DNA from: Rhodopirellula baltica
GTDB lineage: Bacteria > Planctomycetota > Planctomycetia > Pirellulales > Pirellulaceae
Assembly (NCBI GenBank): GCA_002901265.1
Contig: PPHI01000039.1
Location: forward strand, 62,001-126,000
Reading direction: 5' to 3'
Length of the DNA stretch: 64,000 bases
How positions within the stretch are numbered: position 1 is the first letter of the stretch; every line of letters begins with the position of its first letter. Positions 1 through 8,335 of the stretch are shown here, in pieces. A program made the translations under genes and the position numbers. The notes beneath the pieces were generated by a model, which made no database searches, was not told where the DNA came from, and saw only the letters and a program-made list of their open reading frames with translations.

Positions 1-322
1 TCCGATGTCGCTCCAGTAGTCGGTCGCCCTGCCCATTGCGACGAGCTAACATCAAGCCGTTTTGGTGAAGTCGTTCCGCAAACGCTTGAATCGCTTCCAC
101 AGTGATCTGCCGCGCGACAAATGCGTCTTCAAAACAGGCCCTGATTTCGCGATAGGTCGCCTTGCCATCCAAATGGCGAAAGATAAAGAATTCCTCTTCG
201 CTAAATTCGAAATAGCGAAGTGAAATTGGGTCTTTGATCACCCAGCGATTGTGCCGCTGGCGATCTTGACGATAAACCTCCAAATCGCCGCGATGGCGAA
301 GTGCCTGGTGAGCTACGTTCAT
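1..322 (-). CDS. PqqD-like N-terminus of an M50/HlyD-type export protein (partial)
   Basis: This is the first 107 residues of a gene that runs off the left edge. The ATG lies one base after the TAG of the upstream HlyD adaptor gene, so the two are translationally linked. The visible part is soluble and fits a PqqD-like winged-helix domain: it has the acidic patch FSEEEFFIFRHLDG (about residues 40-53), a TYREI segment and a following helix, much as in proteins that recognise peptides. In planctomycetes such N-termini precede a membrane M50 (site-2 type) metalloprotease and lipoyl-like domain, beside HlyD adaptors; that is family knowledge, because no HExxH motif lies inside the window. The likely role is the inner-membrane component of the export system coded by the neighbouring genes. 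The domain guess is moderate and the full identity is uncertain. Confidence 0.5.
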   Translation of the reverse strand, partial: MNVAHQALRHRGDLEVYRQDRQRHNRWVIKDPISLRYFEFSEEEFFIFRHLDGKATYREIRACFEDAFVARQITVEAIQAFAERLHQNGLMLARRNGQGDRLLERHR

Positions 323-323
323 G

Positions 324-1244
324 CTATCGCACCGAAACGGCATCAATTGTCATCGTCGCGCGCAACCCGGGTCGTAAACGCCCTGCTTGGTTGTCAATCT
401 CGGCAGTGACCTTGACCTGTTCCGTCACTGGATCATTTTCGGGACTAACAAACACCACCGTCCCGTTGAAGCGACTTTTGTTGCGATCCCATCCGATCAC
501 ATCCAACTGAACTTGACGACCTAGCAATGCATCCGATGCCCGATGTGCATCGATGAAACCATCGACTCGAAGACGTTTGGTATCGACCACTCGAAAGATA
601 GTCTCACCCGGGGTAACCCATTCGCCCGCTTGGTGAATCGACTCGACCACCATGCCATCTTGCGGGCTGACGATCTTTCGAATTTCTACGTTACGCTTGG
701 CAAGCTCCAGCTTTGTCAAACTGAGTTTCAATTGCACCGCAGCTTTCTTCAATTCGCTATCTGCTTGCTGGACCGCAAAATCCGCCTGCTCCATCTCGGC
801 ATGAGCTTGATCCAGTTCGGAATCGGACACACTCAAATTGCTCGCCTGTTTCACGCGAAGTAACCGCTGGTATTGCCGGCTCGCATGTTCGAACTGATTC
901 TTTGCCGCTTTAATTTTTATCTCGTCTTCCGATTCCAGTTTCGCAATTTCAACCTCTCGTTCGGAACGAGCCATCTCCAATTGCGATTCACTGTCATCGA
1001 TTAACGCCAAGGTCTGACCTTTCGCGACGACGCTCCCTTCGTGAACATCAACGCGTAGCAACGAACCGACCGCACGAGCCGGAACATCAACTTGGTCCGC
1101 CAGGCGAATCAAGACTGACTCAACTGCGATCTCTTCGCCACAAGCGTGGCGACTAAAACCGGGGCAGTTGGCAAGTGTCAACAACACGAAGGCGATGGCC
1201 AGACGGCCTTTCAGTTGTACGATTCGAGTTACAGTATGATCCAT
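324..1244 (-). CDS. HlyD-family periplasmic adaptor (membrane fusion protein)
   Basis: The 306-residue protein is a membrane fusion protein that would bridge an inner-membrane exporter and an outer-membrane channel. It starts with a hydrophobic segment at about residues 14-26 (signal peptide or anchor). A lipoyl-like half follows (GSLLRVDVHEGSVVAKGQ), then a long charged alpha-helical hairpin rich in Gln, Glu and Lys (about 85-190), the second lipoyl half (IVSPQDGMVVESIHQAGEWV) and a beta-barrel ending in LRPGLRATMTID. That is the standard order for the family at normal length. The start overlaps the end of the GAF-HlyD gene by 16 bases and the stop is one base from the next ATG, so the three form one operon. 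The substrate cannot be read from sequence. Confidence 0.85.
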   Translation of the reverse strand: MDHTVTRIVQLKGRLAIAFVLLTLANCPGFSRHACGEEIAVESVLIRLADQVDVPARAVGSLLRVDVHEGSVVAKGQTLALIDDSESQLEMARSEREVEIAKLESEDEIKIKAAKNQFEHASRQYQRLLRVKQASNLSVSDSELDQAHAEMEQADFAVQQADSELKKAAVQLKLSLTKLELAKRNVEIRKIVSPQDGMVVESIHQAGEWVTPGETIFRVVDTKRLRVDGFIDAHRASDALLGRQVQLDVIGWDRNKSRFNGTVVFVSPENDPVTEQVKVTAEIDNQAGRLRPGLRATMTIDAVSVR

Positions 1245-3436
1245 GAGCGAATCGCCTCGTAGATTTCATGAAACCAAACAAATCCAATTGACCTGGTACC
1301 ACAGTCGATTCGACAGCGGATACTTGCACCAGGACGCATCAGGTTCTTTGCATCGTCAGGGACCGCGACGGTCGCCCGTGTGATCAGATTGTCGTGTTGG
1401 CCAACATCTGTCCGCGTTGACAGCTCAATCAACGTTCCGACGAACACTTCCGATCGGTCGCTGGCGATCGAAAACGCAACATCACGTTGGCTGTCAGGTG
1501 ATCGCATCAGTTCGACAAGGTGCCCCGCGCTGCGTTCTGGGATTTCGAGTTCGATTTCCCACGGACCAGACAAATCGGCAACTGTCAAAAGCCGTTGTCC
1601 CCGCGCGACCGGGCGATCCGCCAGCAAGTTCGCCGGATCCCATGTCAACAGTTGGCCGTCGATTGGGCTTTTGATTTGCAGCTCTGCTAGCTGACGTTTC
1701 AACAACGACATCTCCGCAGTGAGATTCTCCAATCGTTGTCGCTGTTCCTGCTCTTCTGCTGCCAAGCGAGTCCCTTCGACGGGGTTATCACGAGATCGCT
1801 CGCTTTGTACCCGCGCCGACGCAATCGCTAACAACTTCTTTTCGGTCGACTGATAGTCTCCAAGCAACTGTTGCAACTCAAGCTCCAACGCTCGATTCCT
1901 GAGTTGCACCAGCGTTTGCCCTGCGACGACTGCTTCATCGTAGGAACAAAGCAGTTCGACGACTTCGCCATCGAATGGGGCAAATACATGTCGGCGCAAA
2001 CTCGGAGACGCCTTTCCCGGACTGTGGACCGAAAACGGTATCTGTACGATCCACATCACGATTATCAACGTGATTGCAACACCTGCGGCACTCAACCAAC
2101 GTCCAGGCCGGTGACTGGCAAACCCTTTTGCGCGGCGAAGCATTTTGGAAAGGTGAAGCAACGGCAATGATTCATAATCGAGCGCATTGCTGAGCGCAGG
2201 GACGACCGCTTGCGAGACCGCGATAATCCGTTGCTCCAAGTCGGACTCGTCGGACGAAACCGATTCAACACTGGAATGCAAACGCAGTCGTTCGACCACC
2301 AGCATCCCCAATAGCGTTCCGCTACTTTTCGCTTCGTCCGTCGGATCGATAGCGGCTTCGTCAGCGATTATGGGGACGACATCAAACGAATGCGTGTCGG
2401 CCTCGTTGACGAAACACTCGATCGCATCATGAAACTGCGGCGGCAATGATTCGGTACTACCGCGGTAATGCAGCCAGCGTTTGGACGGTGAAACGGCATC
2501 GACCAAAGATTGCATCGCATCAACCAGTGGACTTTTGCGGTCGATCGAATCGATGCCGCTGATCGCCATCACCCGACAACGATGTCCCTGGTTCACGGCC
2601 ACCGACAATCTGTCGCAACCGATCAACAAGCGACCTTCATTTGCCACGCGATATGCACAGCGCTCCAAGTCTAAACTGGAATGGATCAGCCGCACAAACC
2701 TCGCTTGCTGCTGCGACGTCGCGTGGTGTTGCTGGTGCAGTCGAATTTCCTGTCGTTGAGAAAATGACTCCATCAGCTGGCCTACGATTGCAAGCAACCT
2801 TTCGTGTCCGGCCTTGGCGTCAGCTGCGAGGTCGCCGCGCTGGGCAACTTCAACAATTGCTAGCGAATGATCCTGCAATCGACAGGGAGCTGCGATCCAA
2901 CAACTCGCTTCTCCACTTTCGCTGTCGCCGGCTGGCACTTGGAGGCTCGACACCTCAACATTGCTTGCAATACGCTGCAAGAATTGGTGGTGTGCTGAGC
3001 TTTCGAATGCTGACAATGTCCCGTGTTCATTCGTTGTCGCAGCGCTGGCGACACAACGGATCTCACCGGCTTGATTAGCGACCCAGATAGCACCAGCGAT
3101 CGCATCGAGTAGCTCGACGGTTCGCTGAATGGCGTTGCTTGCAAATTCTGGCAAGCTCTGCGGTAGCTGTGATAGCTCCGTCACGCCGGCAATAAACTGC
3201 TCAATCTCGGACCAGTCGTCGTTTGCCTGCGATGGAGCATCTTGAACGCGATTTGCCAATTCGGAAGACCTTCTGCGTTTCGCGGGGGCTAGTTGGGTTT
3301 GCGACGACAATGTCGAAAATGAAGTCTTTCTCAGAAACGATTTCCATTCCGAGTGACCGATTGCCGAATTACCGGATAGGTCCAGGACAGGACGTTCAAA
3401 TTGCCCAATCGTTACGGAAAGACCTCGACGTTTCAT
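1229..3436 (-). CDS. GAF-GAF-HlyD fusion adaptor protein
   Basis: The predicted protein has 735 residues from the ATG at 3436. The open frame extends further upstream, but that part lies antisense to the TolC-type gene and reads like noise, so this start is preferred; a downstream TTG is possible. Residues about 80-240 and 275-420 look like two GAF-type sensory domains. One membrane helix follows at about 445-467 (ITLIIVMWIVQIPF), then a lipoyl-like domain (DGEVVELLCSYDEAVVAGQ), a coiled-coil hairpin (about 510-575), the second lipoyl half (IKSPIDGQLLTW) and a beta-barrel ending near RPGASIRCRID. Seen together this is a cytoplasmic sensor joined to a periplasmic HlyD arm. The GAF ligand is unknown. 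It would act with the second adaptor and the divergent TolC-type protein. The domain assignment of the HlyD half is firm and that of the GAF half is probable. Confidence 0.75.
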   Translation of the reverse strand: MKRRGLSVTIGQFERPVLDLSGNSAIGHSEWKSFLRKTSFSTLSSQTQLAPAKRRRSSELANRVQDAPSQANDDWSEIEQFIAGVTELSQLPQSLPEFASNAIQRTVELLDAIAGAIWVANQAGEIRCVASAATTNEHGTLSAFESSAHHQFLQRIASNVEVSSLQVPAGDSESGEASCWIAAPCRLQDHSLAIVEVAQRGDLAADAKAGHERLLAIVGQLMESFSQRQEIRLHQQHHATSQQQARFVRLIHSSLDLERCAYRVANEGRLLIGCDRLSVAVNQGHRCRVMAISGIDSIDRKSPLVDAMQSLVDAVSPSKRWLHYRGSTESLPPQFHDAIECFVNEADTHSFDVVPIIADEAAIDPTDEAKSSGTLLGMLVVERLRLHSSVESVSSDESDLEQRIIAVSQAVVPALSNALDYESLPLLHLSKMLRRAKGFASHRPGRWLSAAGVAITLIIVMWIVQIPFSVHSPGKASPSLRRHVFAPFDGEVVELLCSYDEAVVAGQTLVQLRNRALELELQQLLGDYQSTEKKLLAIASARVQSERSRDNPVEGTRLAAEEQEQRQRLENLTAEMSLLKRQLAELQIKSPIDGQLLTWDPANLLADRPVARGQRLLTVADLSGPWEIELEIPERSAGHLVELMRSPDSQRDVAFSIASDRSEVFVGTLIELSTRTDVGQHDNLITRATVAVPDDAKNLMRPGASIRCRIDCGTRSIGFVWFHEIYEAIRSWIIL

Positions 3437-5654
3437 GACGCGAAGATTGATCTCCATTTGGTTGATTCCAACCATCGCGTTGTTAACCTTGGTCGGTTGC
3501 GCGGCGACGGCAACTAAACCGGCTCCAGACGAACTGGCGGCACTTTTAGCCGACTCGTCGTCCAGCGATGCCAAGCCTGACACCCCAAACGCCCAAAACC
3601 CCGCAGCTTTCCAGTCGGTCAGCCATCGGACAAACGAAACGGTCGTTGACGCACTTTCCCACGGGCTCCAAAGCAATAGCCATCTCTCGAACGATGGCGG
3701 ATTGACGCCTTTCTCAATTAGGGGAAGCAGCGACGCGAACTGGACTTCCCCGGAACCCTGGGACTTGACGATTGACGAAGCGATACAACTTGCGCTCGCC
3801 AACAGTACTGTTTTGCGCAGCTTGGGCGCTCGGCTGATCCAGTCGCCAAACAGCACGTCGACGATCTACGAACCGGCAATTGTTGTCACCGATCCCACCG
3901 CAGGCATCGAGGCTGCGTTAAGCGAATTCGACGCCCGCATCAAAGGCGATCTGTATTACGAAGACAACGATCGCGTCTTGAACAACGAGTTTGTCGGACA
4001 AGGCGTCAACTTTTTCAAGCAATACCTCACGCGATTCGAATCAAGCCTTAGCAAACGGACGGCCACCGGAACGACGTACACCCTTCGGCACAACTTCGAC
4101 GCGGACAACAACAACTCAGACCGAAACCTGATCGAAGATCGGGCATGGGCTTGGAATGTAGAAGGCGAAGTACGTCAATCACTTTTGCAGGGACGTTCGG
4201 TTTCGTTCAATCGGATCGCCGGCCCAAACGCAACCGTCGGACTTTATAACGGCGTCGTGATTGCACGGCTGAATGCAGATACGACGGTAGCGGACTTGGA
4301 AATTTCATTGCGTGACTTTTTGAGCGACGTTGAGAACGCGTACTGGGATTTACATTTCGCCTACGAAGACCTGAAAGTCAAACAACAGGCGCGCGACCGC
4401 ACACTGCACACGTATCAGTTGCTCAAAGCCCGGCAAGGCCTGCCTGGCGCCGAAGAAGACAAACTCGCCCAAGCACTCGAACAATACTATCGCTTCGAGC
4501 AAGAAGTACAGAACTCCTTGGCAGGCCGATTGGTTGTCGGCACCCGATCCTTTAACGGCAGCAGCGGTGGCACCTTCCAAGGATCCGGCGGCGTCTACGT
4601 CAACGAACGACGCCTCCGAATGATCATGGGGCTACCGATTAACGATGGTCGCTTGATTCGCACAGCAGCGGACCCGACTGTCGCGCCAATGACATACGAC
4701 TGGAATATGGTTGCCGGAAATGCGATTTGCCGGCGAACCGAATTGAAACGACAACGGTTGATTGTTGATCGCAGACGCTATGAGTTGTCGGCGAGCCGGA
4801 ATTTTCTGTTGCCAAGATTAGACGCGGTCGGCCGCTATCGTTACCGTGCATTGGGTGAAAGCTGGCTCGGAAGCGAGATCGTCGACAACGGCAGCCCCGT
4901 CCAAACAGACACGCATGAATTTCTAGTCGGACTCAGCCTCGATTACCCTGTCGGTGTTCGACAAGCCTCGGCGGCCGTTCGGAACGCGCAGCTAAAACTT
5001 GCCCGCGAACAGTCTTTGTTGGACGAACTGGAACGACAAGTCGTCTTTGGCATTAGCAATGCCATCTCCGAAAGCGATCGCGCCTACGCCGTTTTACGTA
5101 CGGCAATCAATCGCGAGAATGCGGCGAAGAAACAATACGATCTGCTTGTCAGCGAAGCCCAAACCTCGGTTCGGCAATTCAACTACAACTCGCTGCTCGA
5201 CTCCGAACAACGACTCTCGGAAGCATCGAGTGCCGCAAATCGCGCTCGAATTCAGTACCTTCTCGCGACAAAGAATATCAACTTCGAGATGGGCGCGTTG
5301 CTGGAGTACTACAACATTCATCTCGCCGGTTCACAGCACAGCAAAAAGACAAAGCCGTCAAAGAACCGCCTTCGACAATTGCTCGGCCATGTTTGGCAGC
5401 ACGGCCCATTGAAATCGAAACCAAAACACTCCCCAGGCAACCCGCTCCAATCGAGCCAGCCGTTGGACATCGAAGTGATCGACGGCTCCCCTTACGAGAT
5501 CGATGTCGACGAGTTTGGAGAACAAATCGACCAAATCATTTCCCAGGAGCTTCAAGAAACGACGCCGCAACTCAGTTCCCCGATCGATGGCAACGCGAAT
5601 TCTCTCGAAACGCTCCCTCCACCAGCCGATGCGTCGACATCAGCTAGCCAGTAA
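3435..5654 (+). CDS. TolC-family outer-membrane efflux lipoprotein
   Basis: The 739-residue protein begins with a lipoprotein signal peptide ending in LVGC (Cys22), which fixes the start at 3435. A conserved helical entry motif (LTIDEAIQLALANS) starts near residue 112. The rest alternates long helices (such as LKVKQQARDRTLHTYQLLKARQ) with beta strands (GTTYTLRHNFDADNN), the pattern of the outer-membrane factor family, whose members form trimeric channels. It is longer than a typical TolC (about 430-500 residues): there is an N-terminal linker and a C-terminal acidic, Ser/Pro-rich tail after about residue 630. It diverges from the adaptor operon and would be its outer-membrane exit. Its 3' end overlaps the convergent TssM-like gene by 15 bases. 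Confidence 0.85.
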   Translation: MTRRLISIWLIPTIALLTLVGCAATATKPAPDELAALLADSSSSDAKPDTPNAQNPAAFQSVSHRTNETVVDALSHGLQSNSHLSNDGGLTPFSIRGSSDANWTSPEPWDLTIDEAIQLALANSTVLRSLGARLIQSPNSTSTIYEPAIVVTDPTAGIEAALSEFDARIKGDLYYEDNDRVLNNEFVGQGVNFFKQYLTRFESSLSKRTATGTTYTLRHNFDADNNNSDRNLIEDRAWAWNVEGEVRQSLLQGRSVSFNRIAGPNATVGLYNGVVIARLNADTTVADLEISLRDFLSDVENAYWDLHFAYEDLKVKQQARDRTLHTYQLLKARQGLPGAEEDKLAQALEQYYRFEQEVQNSLAGRLVVGTRSFNGSSGGTFQGSGGVYVNERRLRMIMGLPINDGRLIRTAADPTVAPMTYDWNMVAGNAICRRTELKRQRLIVDRRRYELSASRNFLLPRLDAVGRYRYRALGESWLGSEIVDNGSPVQTDTHEFLVGLSLDYPVGVRQASAAVRNAQLKLAREQSLLDELERQVVFGISNAISESDRAYAVLRTAINRENAAKKQYDLLVSEAQTSVRQFNYNSLLDSEQRLSEASSAANRARIQYLLATKNINFEMGALLEYYNIHLAGSQHSKKTKPSKNRLRQLLGHVWQHGPLKSKPKHSPGNPLQSSQPLDIEVIDGSPYEIDVDEFGEQIDQIISQELQETTPQLSSPIDGNANSLETLPPPADASTSASQ

Positions 5655-7601
5655 TCGCAACATCAGCGCCAGAAACAACAGAACCGCACTGCCCCAGCCG
5701 GCGAGACTAACGAGCCGGAAATAGCGGTGATTGGCGATACTTTCGCGAGACCACTCAACCTTCGATTGTTCTTCTTTTAGCTTGTCCTGCAGAACGCCTT
5801 TCACGAATGCCGGCTGCCCAGTTTCTGCACCACTTGCGGCAAAGTAACATCCGCTGAAGAAGAACGAATCGTCATCGCGCGTCTTCGTTTCCGAATCGTT
5901 TGAATCGCAACCGAACGCTTGCCCCAAGACGATTCTCAATCGCGGCTTCAGCTCATGTCGGATTCGGCAAGTCAACGAGTACAGCTTGCGATTGCCACGC
6001 TGCTGTTCCAGACCATCTTCACGGCTGAACAGCCGATAGACCCAGTCTTCGAACGCGTCGCAAAGCCGGTCGCTGTGCGTATTCAATTCGTTTGGGGTGG
6101 GACGGCTTCGCAAATCAAAACGACCACCAAGCCTTCGTGATAAAAGGTCTGCGCCCAAGCGGCGAACCAACTCGATAAATCCGGCTTCGCGTTCGAGCCC
6201 GACCAGCAAGGCAGTCACCGGAAACCGAACTCCCAGCGTTTTCTGAATCGTAGTGACATCGTTTCGAGCCGACTGAGCCACGGCGGCTAGCTGAAGCGGC
6301 CCCACTTGTGACAATTCAAACGGCAGCAGAGTTACCGCGCCGTTGACGCCACAGACCGGCCGACGAAATCGCTTCAGCAATTTGCACACATAGGCCAAGC
6401 GTTTTAACTGGTCCGAGGTATCGAGATGCTCCGGCAACGCGATCCGCTTGCTTGCGCTCACCTGAGGAACAGACATGTGAGCAGGTTTGATGGTCGCTGT
6501 CGGACGTGAATCCTGGACTCGTGATTCCTGCACTGCGGGGCCCGACGCCATTGGAACTTCACGAGACAATTGCTGAGCCGGAGCTGAGCCTTGGTCGGCG
6601 CCCGTGATTGCTGCCGCAGCCGAATGATCGATCATCAACGTTCCTTGATAATCAACGGCGGAACGAGGTGAGGCGAACGCCGGTGGCATCTGTTGCGGTG
6701 CGGGCTTCATCTGACTGACCACTTGCTTTGCAGCCGGGGCGGCGGGCATACCAAATGCTGACGATGGTCCTGCCGATGCAGCGGAACCGCCGATGGTATG
6801 TTGGCCGATCGTGCCCATGAAGGTCCCCGTACTCACGGGTGCGGACGGTGCTGTGGCCACACCAGCCGGCGCACCCGAGTCGGTCCCACTGGGCACCGCG
6901 GGCGATTGCTTTGCAACAGTCGCTGGATTCGCTGCTGGCAAAGCGGCGGATACGACATCGGCTTTTTTTGCAGGGACAACTTCCGAGGATCGGGCGAACT
7001 GACGAATTGAAACCCGGCTGGACGGTCGGCTTCGAAGACGCCCCATCAAGTCGCTCAACGAACTCGCACCCGTACAGAACAAATACAACGCGTCCGAGGT
7101 CAAGTACCATTTCAATGCATGTGAGACACCGTTGTCGCCAGGTACTCCGTGGATCAAAAGCGGTGAATCCAACGCTTCCATCAGCCCCCGCTCGTCATCT
7201 CCATCGGACGACCCCAGCACCATAAAAATCGGATAGTCACGGGCAGCGATCCCCTTTGCCTCCAATGCCGCCATTCCGGCTTCCCAGGCGCGATCGATGT
7301 CGGGGAACTCACCTTCGATCACTCGATTCCAACGCTTGATCCCGTAGTAGAGAACCACCGGAATAAGCGTGACTAACAGAATCTCGGCGATCGCATGAAA
7401 CGCACGAATGCTATGCGCGACGCGCACACTGTCCGCACCGAACAGGCGAATCACCCAAACAATAGCCAACAATGTCCACAGCACGACGGACGTGAACAAC
7501 GCGGCTTTCCCGGCGATCGTTTTCGGAAACAGCCAACTTAAAAATCGTCGCTTCTTTGGCGGCGTTTTCGTCTCGGTTTCGGTTGCAGCTTCGTCCGACA
7601 T
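5640..7601 (-). CDS. tssM: Short TssM/IcmF-like type VI secretion membrane protein
   Basis: The 653-residue protein has two N-terminal membrane helices (about 27-54 and 70-88), a cytoplasmic region, and one last helix at about 631-651 that ends the protein. IcmF/TssM proteins have the same two helices, cytoplasmic domain and third helix, and then a periplasmic domain of several hundred residues. That part is missing here. At about 123-140 the DYPIFMVLG strand matches the beginning of an IcmF P-loop, but the loop reads GSSDGDDERGL and lacks the GKT/S residues, so nucleotide binding is unlikely. A Pro/Ala-rich linker of about 200 residues follows. The region RFPVTALLVGLEREAGFIELVRRLG resembles the IcmF segment after the G-domain. 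It follows tssK and tssL in one operon. It is called TssM-like from this topology and context; homology itself needs profile confirmation. Confidence 0.6.
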   Translation of the reverse strand: MSDEAATETETKTPPKKRRFLSWLFPKTIAGKAALFTSVVLWTLLAIVWVIRLFGADSVRVAHSIRAFHAIAEILLVTLIPVVLYYGIKRWNRVIEGEFPDIDRAWEAGMAALEAKGIAARDYPIFMVLGSSDGDDERGLMEALDSPLLIHGVPGDNGVSHALKWYLTSDALYLFCTGASSLSDLMGRLRSRPSSRVSIRQFARSSEVVPAKKADVVSAALPAANPATVAKQSPAVPSGTDSGAPAGVATAPSAPVSTGTFMGTIGQHTIGGSAASAGPSSAFGMPAAPAAKQVVSQMKPAPQQMPPAFASPRSAVDYQGTLMIDHSAAAAITGADQGSAPAQQLSREVPMASGPAVQESRVQDSRPTATIKPAHMSVPQVSASKRIALPEHLDTSDQLKRLAYVCKLLKRFRRPVCGVNGAVTLLPFELSQVGPLQLAAVAQSARNDVTTIQKTLGVRFPVTALLVGLEREAGFIELVRRLGADLLSRRLGGRFDLRSRPTPNELNTHSDRLCDAFEDWVYRLFSREDGLEQQRGNRKLYSLTCRIRHELKPRLRIVLGQAFGCDSNDSETKTRDDDSFFFSGCYFAASGAETGQPAFVKGVLQDKLKEEQSKVEWSRESIANHRYFRLVSLAGWGSAVLLFLALMLRLLAS

Positions 7602-7631
7602 ATCGATTGTTTTTCTGGTTTCGGGACAGCT

Positions 7632-8282
7632 TTAGCCGATTAAAAAGGTCAACGCCAAGAGGCCGCACAAAAGCGTCGCAAGCAGCCATGGCCACACCAT
7701 CTGTCCGCGCGACCACAGTGGCAGAGCCGTCTCTATTTCTCGATCGCTTTCTTGACCAGCCGTTGCCTCGTTCCAACGTTGCCTTGCTTGACCGACGACA
7801 CTCGCATACTCACTTGCCCACCCCGGGAGTTCAGCTGGCAAGCCGTGGCGGTCAATTAACATTCGGTTCAAATGCGGGTCCCGGTACAGTCCCCGAAAGC
7901 CCAGCATCACACAGACGTAAATCAGTTGCAGCGCGTCATCAAAACCGGAGTTCAGTGCTTGGTTTGCGTTGACATAGTACAAGTCATTGCAACGTCGAGA
8001 TTTGAACAGACTCCATTCCAACACGTTGTCTCGCCACCAGTCCTGTCCTGACCACAGATGTGCATCGATCAACATTTCGTCAATCCAGCTTGCCAAGGCG
8101 TACTTCGCCAGGCCCCAGTCGTCTGAAACACCGTCAAGTCGCTTGTCAGCTTGCTGGAATAAACCTTCAAGCGTCCGCTTCTCTTCTGCCGGCGAGATTT
8201 CCGAACCGCCATCGATTCGCTGCATGAGCGAAAACGCATGGATCAAAATCGGATCGACAGCGTCGGCAAAACGAGGGGTCAT
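7632..8282 (-). CDS. tssL: Type VI secretion protein TssL (DotU/ImpK family)
   Basis: This 216-residue protein is the cytoplasmic hook domain of the DotU/TssL family with a single C-terminal membrane helix (about 195-215, WPWLLATLLCGLLALTFLIG). The family signature around YALASWIDEMLI (about residues 60-71) and the following DWWRDNVLEWSLF and CVMLGFRG segments are clear. There is no C-terminal OmpA/peptidoglycan-binding domain, so cell-wall anchoring must come from elsewhere. In known systems TssL pairs with TssM in the inner membrane and docks the TssK baseplate. Here it lies between tssK (54 bases upstream) and the tssM-like gene (30 bases downstream) on the same strand, which supports the assignment. 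Confidence 0.9.
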   Translation of the reverse strand: MTPRFADAVDPILIHAFSLMQRIDGGSEISPAEEKRTLEGLFQQADKRLDGVSDDWGLAKYALASWIDEMLIDAHLWSGQDWWRDNVLEWSLFKSRRCNDLYYVNANQALNSGFDDALQLIYVCVMLGFRGLYRDPHLNRMLIDRHGLPAELPGWASEYASVVGQARQRWNEATAGQESDREIETALPLWSRGQMVWPWLLATLLCGLLALTFLIG

Positions 8283-8335
8283 GGAAAGGCTGCAAAATCA
8301 GTTCGGGGGAGGAGCGACTGGCGGAGCAATCAACG

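Noticed and set aside
3437-3856. Upstream extension of the GAF-HlyD open frame
   Set aside because: It lies fully antisense to the TolC-type gene, which has a clear signal peptide, and shows no domain-like sequence.
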